A stretch of 64,000 nt of DNA from JBICHN01 sp043101845 (GCA_043101845.1 JBICHN010000011.1:310001-374000), one strand, 5' to 3'. Positions 34,194 to 42,845 are shown, counted from the first letter of the stretch. Numbers and translations are program-made. The notes: generated by a model not told the origin, from the sequence alone.

Positions 34194-34868
34194 ATGCGAA
34201 CCTTCTCCGTCATCGTCGCCGATCTCGAGACCTCCCGCAAAGTGGAGCGTCGCCGCGCCTTCGCCGAGGAGTTGCGGGCGGCACTCTCGGCCACGGTCGG
34301 ACGGTTTCCTATCTGGTTCGCGGACTTGACGCCGACGAGGGGAATCGACGAACTTTCGGGCGTGCTCCACGAGGTCGACCGGGCTTTTGACATCATGGTC
34401 GACCTGAACATTCAAATCTGGCCGCACCGATTCCGCTTTGCGCTCGCCCGGGGCGTGATCGATGTGGGGCTTGAGTCGACCGACGCCGGCGCCATGGATG
34501 GGACGGCTTTTCATCGCGGAGCGGACGCGCTTGATCGCGCCAAGACCGAGGGACTCGCGCTGGCGATCGAACTCCCGTTTCTCGATCGCCGCGAGGCGTC
34601 GGTGGTCGAGCAACTGGCCACGCTCCACGGCGACATCATGCGGCGCTGGACGCCCCGGGAGGCTGAGAGCGTACGAATCTACCGGGAGACGGGTTCGCAA
34701 GTTCGCGCGGCGAAGCGTCTCGGCGTGACGCAACAGGCCACGAGCGACGCCTTGCGTCGGGGACTCGCCGGACGGCTTGTCGAATGCGAGCAGTCGATCC
34801 GGTCGTGGTTCAAGTATGTCGACTCGAAGGGAACCGATCATGACGCTTCTGGCCCAGGTCGTCGTTGA
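34194..34868 (+). CDS. SatD-like protein with C-terminal helix-turn-helix
   Basis: A 224-residue protein. The opening FSVIVADLETSRKVERR and the later RFALARGVIDVGLESTDAGAMDGTAFHRGADAL match the SatD family (named from a streptococcal acid-tolerance locus). The nucleotide-cyclase-like GDEFQ-type motif of the family is not recognisable at its usual place. Residues about 150-190 (TPREAESVRIYRE, QVRAAKRLGVTQQATSDAL) form a sigma-region-4/LuxR-like helix-turn-helix, so DNA binding is likely and autoregulation at the dyads upstream is plausible. No ribosome binding site precedes the ATG. It overlaps the next gene by 29 bases. Confidence 0.7.
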   Translation: MRTFSVIVADLETSRKVERRRAFAEELRAALSATVGRFPIWFADLTPTRGIDELSGVLHEVDRAFDIMVDLNIQIWPHRFRFALARGVIDVGLESTDAGAMDGTAFHRGADALDRAKTEGLALAIELPFLDRREASVVEQLATLHGDIMRRWTPREAESVRIYRETGSQVRAAKRLGVTQQATSDALRRGLAGRLVECEQSIRSWFKYVDSKGTDHDASGPGRR

Positions 34869-35292
34869 GCCGACGCTTCCTCCACTGATCGAACCGATCT
34901 GGGCGAAGTGGTTCGCCATCGCGTTCGCCTACATCATCACGGTGGCGCTGAGCGGCGAAGTGGTCGGCGCCTTCATGAAGCGGCTGGAAGGCGGCGACGG
35001 CGCTGGTCCTCCGGCCGAGAACAGTTCATCCCCCGCTGGAGATGATCACCCCACGCGTCTCCAGCGCCTGGATACCGGCATGGTGATCGGCAAGTGCGAG
35101 AACATCATTACGGTCACTTTCGTGCTGCTCGGCCAGGAGACGGGCCTCGCGCTCATCTTCGGCGCGAAGTCGATCGTTCGGCGCGAGGATATCAAGAAGA
35201 ACCCGCGGTACTACCTTGGCGGAACGCTGATCAATCTCTGCTGGGGCCTGCTCGTCGCGGTGACGACACGAGCGCTCGTCTTCGGGCTGTAG
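34840..35292 (+). CDS. Integral membrane partner of the SatD-like protein
   Basis: A 150-residue protein with about four hydrophobic segments: about 25-45 (FAIAFAYIITVALSGEVVGA), 95-120 and 128-148. An 18-residue Ser/Gly/Pro-rich linker splits it. The segment CENIITVTFVLLGQETGLAL followed by GAKSIVRRED and YYLGGTLINLCWG resembles the membrane proteins that accompany SatD genes in other bacteria (DUF3307-like neighbourhood). The function is unknown. AAGGGAA precedes the ATG and the gene overlaps the SatD-like gene, so they form one translational unit. Confidence 0.65.
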   Translation: MTLLAQVVVEPTLPPLIEPIWAKWFAIAFAYIITVALSGEVVGAFMKRLEGGDGAGPPAENSSSPAGDDHPTRLQRLDTGMVIGKCENIITVTFVLLGQETGLALIFGAKSIVRREDIKKNPRYYLGGTLINLCWGLLVAVTTRALVFGL

Positions 35293-35332
35293 TTCGAATT
35301 GATCACTCGTTCCGCGCGCGTCCCCTTTCCAA

Positions 35333-35361
35333 TTGACCCGAATTGTGGTATGTCGCACATT
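35333..35361 (+). promoter_or_regulatory. Possible promoter of the MddA-like gene
   Basis: TTGACC (35333-35338), 17 bases, CACATT (35356-35361). The -35 is good and the -10 poor. A start here would give a leader of about 95 bases. Confidence 0.3.
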
Positions 35362-35462
35362 GGGCGCAGCGTGTTGGAGTACGACACGCCTTTACCGGCC
35401 GCCCGGCCGGACCGATCCGCCTGACATCTCATCGTCCCGTCCGCCGACCAGCAGGGGGTTTC

Positions 35463-36251
35463 ATGATGTTCGCTCGCTGGCTCATGTTCGTGTTCGGCGT
35501 CCTCGCGTACACCTTCTTCTTCGTGACCTTCTGCTACACGATCCTGTTCGTCACCGACCTCTTCGTTCCGAAGTCGATGAACCGGGGTGGCGTGGTCGAC
35601 GGGCCGGGGTGGCTCGCGATCGCGATCAACGCCGGACTGCTCGGCGCGTTCGCGGTGCAGCACACGATCATGGCGCGACCGGCGTTCAAACGCTGGTGGA
35701 CCCGGGTCGTTCCGGAGCCGATCGAGCGGAGCGTCTTCGTGTTTCTCGCGACGGCGATCCTCGCGGCGCTTCTCTGGGCGTGGCGACCGATGACCGACTG
35801 GTCACTCTGGACGGTCGAGACGCCCTGGCTGCGCATGCTGCTCACCGCGATTTCGATCGTCGGCTTCGGCCTCGTGCTCTTCAGTTCGTTTCTCATCGAT
35901 CACTTCGAGCTCTTCGGCGTGCGGCAGGTGACGCTGCCTCTCATGGGTCGGGAGTACGAGCCGCCGCGCTTCGTCGAGCGGTCGATCTACAAGGTCGTGC
36001 GGCATCCGCTCATGCTCGGGTTCCTCATCGCGTTCTGGTTCACGCCGAACATGACGGCGGGGCATCTCCTCTTCGCCATTCTCACGACGGGGTACATCTT
36101 CATCGGCATCTGGTTCGAGGAGCGCACGCTCGTCTCGATCCACGGCGAGAAGTACCTCGCCTACCGGCGGCGGGCCGGCATGGTCCTGCCGCGCGTGCGC
36201 CGCCGGCGCGGGGCGAAAGGCGGCGGCGAGCCGATGGTCCCGGCGGGGTGA
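35463..36251 (+). CDS. MddA-like (methanethiol S-methyltransferase / NnrU family) membrane protein
   Basis: A 262-residue integral membrane protein with about six hydrophobic helices. The C-terminal part has the isoprenylcysteine-methyltransferase-like SAM site: VRHPLMLGFLIAFWFTP, then FEERTLVSIHGEKYLAYRR. Length and this pattern fit MddA, which methylates methanethiol to dimethyl sulfide. NnrU and other ICMT-like proteins share the fold, so the assignment is tentative. A GGGGG stretch lies four bases before the first ATG; a second ATG follows immediately. It appears monocistronic. Confidence 0.6.
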   Translation: MMFARWLMFVFGVLAYTFFFVTFCYTILFVTDLFVPKSMNRGGVVDGPGWLAIAINAGLLGAFAVQHTIMARPAFKRWWTRVVPEPIERSVFVFLATAILAALLWAWRPMTDWSLWTVETPWLRMLLTAISIVGFGLVLFSSFLIDHFELFGVRQVTLPLMGREYEPPRFVERSIYKVVRHPLMLGFLIAFWFTPNMTAGHLLFAILTTGYIFIGIWFEERTLVSIHGEKYLAYRRRAGMVLPRVRRRRGAKGGGEPMVPAG

Positions 36252-36304
36252 GCGTCCGGTCGGGGGGGCTCGGCCCGGCATAGGCGCACGGTTCGTTTCC
36301 GCCC

Positions 36305-36334
36305 TTGGTAGACCTTCGGGCGAGGGCGTATCAT
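36305..36334 (+). promoter_or_regulatory. Predicted promoter of efp
   Basis: TTGGTA (36305-36310), 18-base spacer, TATCAT (36329-36334). It gives a leader of about 170 bases before the efp GTG. No other strong candidate is seen in the 261-base gap. Confidence 0.45.
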
Positions 36335-36512
36335 CATCGCCGCGCGCAGGGAGAGGCGGGACGCCTCGAAGGTGCGCCGGATCGGTGTTCGATCCGGCGG
36401 AGCGCGGCGGGGAGTCGGTCACCCAGGCGTCGGCGGCTCGAATCGACCGCGGCGCCTCCATCATCACTTGAAGTCGTCAGTCGACCGGGATCGTTCGTTC
36501 GGAGTTCTTCTC

Positions 36513-37067
36513 GTGCGAGCACTTGATATCCGTCCGGGCATGGCCATTGCGCTCGATGGTCATCTCTTCGTCGTCACGCGCTACAGCCACATCACGCCCG
36601 GCAACTGGCGCGGCATGGTGAACCTCAAGGTCCGCAATGTCGCGACGGGCGCCGTGCTTGAGAAGCGATTCCGCAGCGACGAGTCGGTCGACCGCGCCGA
36701 GCTCGACCGTCGCGAGATCGAGTACCTCTACTCCGACGCGACGGGCCATGTTTTCATGGACCTCGAGACCTACGACCAGTTCACGCTCCCCGAAGATCTG
36801 CTCGACGACGCGATGCTCTATGTGAAGGCGAACACCTCGATCACCGGCCTGTTCAGCGAGGGACGCCCCGTCGCGATCGAGCTGCCGAAGACGGTCGATC
36901 TCGAGGTGACCGAGACGACGCCGGTCGTGAAGGGCGCGACCGCGACGAACCAGCTCAAGGAAGCGACGCTCGAGACGGGACTCAAGACCCGCGTGCCGCC
37001 GTTCATTCAAATGGGCGAAGTGATCCGCCTGTCGACCGAAGATGGCTCCTACCTCGCGCGCGCCTGA
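36513..37067 (+). CDS. efp: Elongation factor P with Asn-Trp-Arg tip loop
   Basis: A 184-residue three-domain translation factor (E. coli EF-P has 188) that helps ribosomes pass polyproline stretches. Domain I begins VRALDIRPGMAIALDG and its tip loop reads HITPGNWRGMV (residues 26-36), in place of the Lys34-bearing PGKG loop of the E. coli type or the Arg loop of the EarP type. Domains II and III are complete (KATNQLKEATLETGLKTRVPPFI is replaced here by GATATNQLKEATLETGL). The start is a GTG with GGAG eight bases upstream, which aligns with the family N-terminus; the longer upstream frame does not. Confidence 0.92.
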   Translation: MRALDIRPGMAIALDGHLFVVTRYSHITPGNWRGMVNLKVRNVATGAVLEKRFRSDESVDRAELDRREIEYLYSDATGHVFMDLETYDQFTLPEDLLDDAMLYVKANTSITGLFSEGRPVAIELPKTVDLEVTETTPVVKGATATNQLKEATLETGLKTRVPPFIQMGEVIRLSTEDGSYLARA

Positions 37068-37484
37068 CTTTCTCTAGAACGACGCGAAGCCAGTTCACGC
37101 CGGAGATGAGGCTCGGCGAATCTCCGGATTCGACGCGCGCTTGGGGCGGGTGTCGAACGCGCTGCGCTCCATCGGTCGAGGATGAGGCGCCGGCGCCGCT
37201 CGACGGTCGAAACCGGACCTCCGCGGTCGACGCTTCGCGTCGTCGCGCTCCAGTCCGGCTTGGCGCACGAGTGTCGTCGGGGCGGATGCGTGGCGCCGAT
37301 TCGTTACAAATGCGCGTCCGCGGCTGTTTTCTCGGCTGAAAACTCGCTTCTCGCCGTTGTGATGCAATCCGATAGTGGTATATTGCCCGGGATCGCTCAG
37401 GCGGGTTTCCGTCAGCCCGTTCTTCGTTCTCAACCGTCGACACTCTGGTCCCGTGAGTTCTTTCCTGACGGAAGGTGAAGTTCG
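37068..37484. other. Long leader/promoter gap before a small membrane protein gene
   Basis: No gene is seen in these 417 bases. The first 250 bases are ordinary GC-rich DNA without clear structure. The rest holds the promoter listed at 37357-37384 and a transcribed leader of about 95 bases. Confidence 0.5.
37357..37384 (+). promoter_or_regulatory. Predicted sigma-70-type promoter
   Basis: TTGTGA (37357-37362), 16-base spacer, TATATT (37379-37384). Both boxes are good and the pair lies in a locally AT-richer stretch, about 100 bases before the ATG at 37485. Confidence 0.55.
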
Positions 37485-37937
37485 ATGCCCTATACCCCGA
37501 TTCCCCAGTCGAAGCCGGTCGCGAGCGTGAGCCCGGTGTGGAAGATCGTCCGAGGCGTGTCGTGGCTTGTCGCGCTTGGCGGAGTCGCAATGGTCTTCAT
37601 GGCGGCGATGAATGAAGCGGAGCCGGCGGGCGCCGCTCGACTGCTCATTCTCGCGGGCATCGTCGGCGACATCGCGTCGCGCGTCGGCGAACGACGAAAC
37701 CGTCAGCAGCTCCAGCGCGAAGGATTCGACGCGGGCGCCTCGAGAGCCGGGCGCGGCCGCAACCAGCGCACGCGCGTCGGATGTTTCATCGGAATGGGAG
37801 TCGGACTGTTCATCGCGATCGCCGGTGGGGTCGCATTCGATTCCATCGCTGTCGCCATGACGGGGTTCTCGATCTTCATGCTTTCCGGAATCGTCCTGAG
37901 CGTCGCGGCTATAGGCGCGATCTTCGGCCGCGCGTGA
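37485..37937 (+). CDS. Small integral membrane protein, unknown function
   Basis: A 150-residue protein with four hydrophobic segments (about 24-43, 50-66, 98-117 and 124-147) arranged as two hairpins around an Arg/Gln/Gly-rich cytosolic loop (RVGERRNRQQLQRE to RGRNQRTRV). I do not recognise a family. It has its own promoter and its 3' end converges on the sulfotransferase gene ten bases away. The start MPYTPIPQSKP is preceded by GGAAGGTGAAG. Confidence 0.65.
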   Translation: MPYTPIPQSKPVASVSPVWKIVRGVSWLVALGGVAMVFMAAMNEAEPAGAARLLILAGIVGDIASRVGERRNRQQLQREGFDAGASRAGRGRNQRTRVGCFIGMGVGLFIAIAGGVAFDSIAVAMTGFSIFMLSGIVLSVAAIGAIFGRA

Positions 37938-37946
37938 ACGCGTCGA

Positions 37947-38807
37947 TCACCAGTCGTACCCGAGCCGCTCCATCACGGCGCCGGCCTGCTCGTGGACGAG
38001 CGCGAGGTCATCATCGGTCATCACCTCGCGCCAGTTCGGCGTGACGATCTTCATGCGCAGGTTGTCGATCGATGAGCAGTGCTGCCGTCCGAGCACGCGT
38101 CGCAGTTTGTTGCCGACGATGCTCTTCGGTTTCGGATAGACGCGAATACGCCGGCCGTTCCGGGTGAGGCCGAACTCGCGGCCGAGGCGCTCGATCGACG
38201 CGGCGTAGCTCCGGCGCATGTCTTCGAACTTCACGAGGCGCGTGCCGGAGTGGTCGAGCCAGCCGCCGACATGCTTCGCCCACGCCGCGGCGGGCGGGAG
38301 GTCGTCGTCGAGGTTCGAGCGGAGAAAGGTCGCCATGTCCGTCGGCGAATCCGGATGCTTGAGCGGTCGGAGCGCCATGTACGACGCGAGCACCGGACGC
38401 ACATCGCGGACGACACAGGCGATGTCCGCCGCGTCGATGACGGCCTGAGCGAACGGCCGCGAACCCCCGCCGACCTGGTTCAATTCGACGGTGCAGTGTG
38501 TCTTCACGATGACGCGTTGCGGCTGGCTTTCGAACTCGGCGCGGAAGCGCTGGTTCGTGGCGCGGTACGGATGCTCCGGATGGAGCCGGTCGAGGTTCAT
38601 GTAGAGATCGTGAACGCTCTGGTTGAACCGCTGCCGCCGCTCGGTCTCGCGGAAGAAGTGACGCAGGCCGTCGATCGTGAGATGCGTGCCCGAGCGCGGG
38701 TACGACACGACGACGATCGGCTTCGCGCGGAAGTTGATCGTCACGGCGCCGACGCCGCTGGTCGGGCGGGCGTCGGACTTCGAAGTGTCGGTCGAGTCGA
38801 CGGGCAT
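37947..38807 (-). CDS. PAPS-dependent sulfotransferase
   Basis: A 286-residue protein. The phosphosulfate-binding loop is IVVVSYPRSGTHLTIDGL (about residues 31-48) and the 3'-phosphate region DIACVVRDVRPVLASYMAL (about residue 128). HCTVELN may contribute the catalytic base region. The acceptor is unknown. It is unlike the other two sulfotransferases of the window in length and spacing. Single gene, minus strand, with start ATG at MPVDSTDTSKS. Confidence 0.8.
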   Translation of the reverse strand: MPVDSTDTSKSDARPTSGVGAVTINFRAKPIVVVSYPRSGTHLTIDGLRHFFRETERRQRFNQSVHDLYMNLDRLHPEHPYRATNQRFRAEFESQPQRVIVKTHCTVELNQVGGGSRPFAQAVIDAADIACVVRDVRPVLASYMALRPLKHPDSPTDMATFLRSNLDDDLPPAAAWAKHVGGWLDHSGTRLVKFEDMRRSYAASIERLGREFGLTRNGRRIRVYPKPKSIVGNKLRRVLGRQHCSSIDNLRMKIVTPNWREVMTDDDLALVHEQAGAVMERLGYDW

Positions 38808-38911
38808 GACGCGTCAGGTTAGACGCGCAGCCGTCATGCGGGAAGTGAAGACGAGCCGGCGCCGTCGATTCCTCGCCCCGGCGCCGGCCCGGTCTATGGG
38901 GGTCGGTCGTG

Positions 38912-40048
38912 TCAGATTCCGTCCTTCGTGAGTCCGAGAAGTTCGTCGAGCACGCGCTTCGTCTGGTCGGCTTCGATCCAGACCTGCTTCGACACGATGA
39001 CGCCGTCCGCGTCGATGATGTAGCCGCGGTTCGGATGCCCGCTGTAGGCGGTCGTCACGGCGTCGTCGAATGAATCGACGAGGAGCGTGAGGTCGAGGTC
39101 GAGCTTCTCGGCGCAGAGTCTCGCGGATTCGACGCGGGACTCGTAGGAAGTGTGCTGGGCGATCTCGATGCCCTGGCGGCGGTTCGTCTCGACCGCCCAG
39201 CCGTCGGTCGGATGCGCTTCCATCGTGTACACGAGGATCCAGTTCACATTCGTGCCGTAGCGGTCGCGGAGCGCGTCGATCGCATCGACCTTGCGACGGA
39301 AGATCGGGCAGGTGTAGCTGCCAAACTCGAGGACGACCGGCTTGCCGCGAAAGTCGGCGAGGCTCACTTCATCGCCCTCGAGATTGGTGAGGGTGAATAC
39401 GGGAGCGGTGTCGCCCACGGCCGGGCCGCGCGCGGGGTCGAGCCAGTTGCGTGCATCGTTGCGACCGCGGCGGGGGTTGAGATCAATCGACGCGGCGCAG
39501 GCGTCCCAGTCTTCGAGTTGATCGTCGCGCATGATCGCGCGGCACTCGGCGAGGAAGTTCTCGTTCACCGGGGCAAGCGCGGCCTCGAGTTCCTTCATCA
39601 TCGCGTCGCGCGCGGCGCGCTGCTCATCGGTCATTTCGAACTCGCCGCCCGCGCCGAGTCCACCGCCGAGCCCCCGGCGGCGCGGTCGATCACCGTCCGC
39701 GCCTTCATCCGCGCCGGGACGACGACGATCGGTGCGATTCATCATGAATTCGCGCATCGCTTCGCGTTGCTCGCGTCGATACTCCTCGAAGAGCGCGACG
39801 ATCGTCGCCATCTGCTCGTCGGTCGGCGACACCGCGGCGCGAATGGTCGAGAGAACCTCGTTCCGCTGCTGATCCTGCTGGCGGCCGGCGCCCGGGCGGC
39901 GATCGAGTCGACGCACTTCGACCGGCGCGACCCGTTCGGGCGCGTCGTCGGTCGCGGGGTCAGACCCGTCCTGGGCGAAACTCTTCGTCGGGACCGCAAT
40001 GAAGAGCGAGGCGTAGAGCAGCACGCTGATGAGTCGGGCCTTGCGCAT
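38912..40048 (-). CDS. Exported redoxin with iodothyronine-deiodinase-like active site (Cys form)
   Basis: A 378-residue protein with a signal peptide (ARLISVLLYASLFIAVPTKSFAQ). Residues about 60-200 are Arg/Glu/Asp-rich and helical with a Gly-rich patch, resembling Spy/LTXXQ-like or coiled linkers. The C-terminal thioredoxin-fold domain has PVFTLTNLEGDEVSLADFRG, LEFGSYTCPIFRRKVDAI (Cys about 247) and VYTMEAHPTDGWAV. The pair GSxT(C/U)P and EAHPxDGW is the signature of the deiodinase family, here with Cys where animal enzymes have selenocysteine. The substrate is unknown; peroxide or thiol chemistry is as likely as dehalogenation. AAGGAG eight bases before the ATG decides the start over a GTG three codons upstream. 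Confidence 0.75.
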   Translation of the reverse strand: MRKARLISVLLYASLFIAVPTKSFAQDGSDPATDDAPERVAPVEVRRLDRRPGAGRQQDQQRNEVLSTIRAAVSPTDEQMATIVALFEEYRREQREAMREFMMNRTDRRRPGADEGADGDRPRRRGLGGGLGAGGEFEMTDEQRAARDAMMKELEAALAPVNENFLAECRAIMRDDQLEDWDACAASIDLNPRRGRNDARNWLDPARGPAVGDTAPVFTLTNLEGDEVSLADFRGKPVVLEFGSYTCPIFRRKVDAIDALRDRYGTNVNWILVYTMEAHPTDGWAVETNRRQGIEIAQHTSYESRVESARLCAEKLDLDLTLLVDSFDDAVTTAYSGHPNRGYIIDADGVIVSKQVWIEADQTKRVLDELLGLTKDGI

Positions 40049-40243
40049 GGGGGTCACTCCTTCGGTCGATCGGTGCGCGATCGTTCCGTCCGTTTCATCG
40101 CGCCTCCCCGCGTCGGACCGGTCGAGTCGAACCGGCGCCGTCGAGTGGAACGCGGTCGATACGAAATCATTGCCGGCGAACTCGAACTTCGTTCCGGTCC
40201 TGCGGCCTGGAGAAGCGCTCCGGATCGTCCGGACGCGGCTGAT

Positions 40244-41017
40244 TCACGCACCCCGCCGAGACTTCCGTTTCGCGAGCCGGCGTCGCTGAAGGTTCGCCTT
40301 GAACGACCGCGGCGCCCAGGCGGCAAGACGGGTGAGCGTCGCGACCTTCCACGGAAACCGGATGATTCGTTCGCCTCGATCGATGCCGCGGACGATGCGC
40401 TCGGCGGCGCGCCGGGCGCCGGGGTTGACGAGCGGGGCGCCTTGACCGTCGACCATGGGCGTCGGAATGTGACCGGGCATGACCGCGGTACAGTTGACGC
40501 CGTGCGGCTCGAGATCGAGCGCGAGCGATTCGAGGTAGAAGACGAGCCACGCCTTGCTCGCGCCGTACGCGGCCGACGCGGGAAGCGGCGTCTGCCCGGC
40601 GAGGCTCGAGATTCCCACGAGACGGCCGCGCCCCTGTTCGATCATGATCGGGATCGCGGGGACGATCGTGTTCGTGACGCCGCGGATGTTGACCTCGACG
40701 ATGCGCCGGCTCGTGTCGGGGTCCCAGGCGTCGTCGGCGGACTTCTGACCGACGCCGGCGTTCGCAATGACGAGGTCGAGCCCGCCGGCCTCGAGCGCAA
40801 AGCGGGCGATGAGCGTTTCCATGGCGGGGGCGTCGGTGACATCGGCGGCGAGGGGCTGGATCGCGGCATGCTCGCGCGCGAGATCGTCAAGGAGGTCGGC
40901 CCGGCGGGCGACGGCGCCGACGACGGCGCCCTCACGCGACGCGTACGCCTCGGCGAGCGCCCGCCCAAGGCCGCTCGATGCGCCGGTGATCAAGACTCGT
41001 TCCGGCCGGTTCTCCAT
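40244..41017 (-). CDS. Short-chain dehydrogenase/reductase
   Basis: A 257-residue classical SDR. NAD(P)-binding TGASSGLGRALAEAY (residues 11-25), NAGVG near 88, catalytic Ser in GISSLAGQ and YGASK (Tyr about 151, Lys about 155). ARR following the second strand suggests NADP preference. The C-terminal 30 residues are strongly basic (RSFKANLQRRRLAKRKSRRG), an addition relative to most SDRs that may contact membranes or nucleic acid. Similar proteins act in lipid or cell-wall metabolism, but the substrate is unknown. Divergent from the sulfotransferase gene at 41134. Confidence 0.85.
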   Translation of the reverse strand: MENRPERVLITGASSGLGRALAEAYASREGAVVGAVARRADLLDDLAREHAAIQPLAADVTDAPAMETLIARFALEAGGLDLVIANAGVGQKSADDAWDPDTSRRIVEVNIRGVTNTIVPAIPIMIEQGRGRLVGISSLAGQTPLPASAAYGASKAWLVFYLESLALDLEPHGVNCTAVMPGHIPTPMVDGQGAPLVNPGARRAAERIVRGIDRGERIIRFPWKVATLTRLAAWAPRSFKANLQRRRLAKRKSRRGA

Positions 41018-41133
41018 CGCGGAGCATCGTACCGCGAAGCGGAGTCATTCGCCGATGAGTCCTCCTACACTGTCGCTCGCTCGCTCATCCGCCCGCCCGA
41101 CCGTCCGCCACGATCCGTGAGAGACTGACGCCG

Positions 41134-42024
41134 ATGAAGAAGGTCCTCCGCGCCGCGTACGCCCGAACGCCGAGCTCCGTCCGCCTCATGTACGGCCGGA
41201 TGTGGAAGGCCCGCGCCTTCGTCGACCGGCTCGTCTGCTCGGAGCGCGATGTCGAGAACCGGCTCAAGGGCACGAACCTCTTCTTCCTGCTCGGGAGCGG
41301 GCGCTGCGGCACGCAGCTCATCAGTTCGATGCTCAACAAGGCGCCGAACACGCTTGCCCTCCACGAGCCGCACCGGCACGAAGATGTCGGCACGCGGCCG
41401 ATGGCGCGGCGGAACCCGGAGTTTGCGCTGCGCTATGTGCACGACTACCGGCGCTACGAGATCTACAAGAAGGTGCGCGAGCACGATGTGGCGAACTACG
41501 GCGAGGTGTCGTCGCCGCTCCGCTGCCTCGGCGAGGCGCTGCGAACCGAGTTCCCGCATGCGCGATTCTTCATTCTCGTCCGCGATCCGCGCACGGCGAT
41601 CCGCTCGGCGATGAACCGACAGATGCGCAAGAAGGGCGAGGACACCGGGGTCTGGAACCACGAGCCGGTGCGCCCGTTGCCCGACGATCCGTACGCGGAG
41701 CAGTGGGATCGCATGACGCCGTACGAGAAGTTCTGCTGGTGGTGGATGGATTCGTACCGGATGCTCCTCGACCACCTGCCCGGCGCGCCGATCGTGCAGT
41801 TCGAGAAGATCGTGTCGAGCTGGGACTATGTGCGGGATGAGATCGTCGAGCCGATCGGACTCGAGATCGGTGAGAACGAATGGCTCGCGTCGGTGACGCG
41901 GAAGAGCGACAACGCGGCGCCGACCTATGTCGTCGAAAGCTTCGACGACTGGCCCGATGACCAGCGCGAAGCGTTCATCCGGATCTGCGGCGAAACCATG
42001 GAGCGCGTCGGGTATTCGATGTAA
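41134..42024 (+). CDS. Sulfotransferase-family protein
   Basis: A 296-residue protein. The PAPS loop is FFLLGSGRCGTQLISSMLNK (about residues 50-69), and the 3'-phosphate site is ARFFILVRDPRTAIRSAMN (about 144). An aromatic patch FCWWWMDSYRMLLDHL follows. N-terminal MKKVLRAAYARTPSSVRLMYG has no clear signal peptide. The acceptor is unknown; a polysaccharide or lipid is possible. Start ATG directly after ACGCCG with no strong ribosome binding site. Its 3' end faces the hairpin cluster. Confidence 0.75.
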   Translation: MKKVLRAAYARTPSSVRLMYGRMWKARAFVDRLVCSERDVENRLKGTNLFFLLGSGRCGTQLISSMLNKAPNTLALHEPHRHEDVGTRPMARRNPEFALRYVHDYRRYEIYKKVREHDVANYGEVSSPLRCLGEALRTEFPHARFFILVRDPRTAIRSAMNRQMRKKGEDTGVWNHEPVRPLPDDPYAEQWDRMTPYEKFCWWWMDSYRMLLDHLPGAPIVQFEKIVSSWDYVRDEIVEPIGLEIGENEWLASVTRKSDNAAPTYVVESFDDWPDDQREAFIRICGETMERVGYSM

Positions 42025-42046
42025 AGGACGATTCGCCGGCCTTTAG

Positions 42047-42068
42047 CCCCATGTGAATACACATGGGG
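42047..42068. repeat. Type A hairpin (first copy)
   Basis: Perfect 9-bp stem CCCCATGTG/CACATGGGG with an AATA loop, 23 bases after the sulfotransferase stop codon. Confidence 0.75.
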
Positions 42069-42845
42069 GAGCGGGGTGGCCGGCTCGAAGATGCGCGGCT
42101 TCACGCTTTGGTCCCGCCTTGCCGCGAGGAAGACGATTCGTGGGTTGTGGTCGGGGGGTTCGTGCGAGACCAACCTCGCGCGTGATCGTGGGCCGCTCCC
42201 CACGGGTGTGTTCACCCGGGGCTAAGTTGGGATCTCTTGTGAATTCAACCTCGCGCGTGTGATCGTGCGCCGCTCCCCGCGGGTGAGTTCACCCGGGGCT
42301 AATGATTGGGCGGAGGGGGCGTGGTTTAGCCCCATGTGAATACACATGGGGGAGCGGGGTGGCCGGCTCGAAGATGCGCGGCTTCACGCTTTGGTCCCGC
42401 CTTGCCGCGAGGAAGACGATTCGTGGGTTGTGGTCGGGGGGGTTCGTGCGAGATCAACCTCGCGCGTGGTCGTGCGCCGCTCCCCACGGGTGTGTTCACC
42501 CGGGGCGAATAATTGGGCGGAGAGGGCGTGGTTTAGCCCCATGTGAATACACATGGGGGAGCGGGGTGGCCGGCTCGTGAGTGCGTGCGAGCGTGAATCA
42601 TCCATCGTTTTGCCGCGAGGAAGAAGATTGATGGGTTGTCGTCGGGGGATCCGCGCGCGATCTATGTCGCGCGTGTGATCGTGCGCCGCTCCCCGCGGGT
42701 GTATTCACCCGGGGCTAAGTTGGGATCTCTTGTGAATTCGACCTCGCGCGTGTCGTCGTGCGCCGTTCCCCCGGGTGTATTCACCCGGGGCTAAGTAGAG
42801 ATCTCTTGTGAATTCAACCTCGCGCGTGTGATCGTGCGCCGTTCC

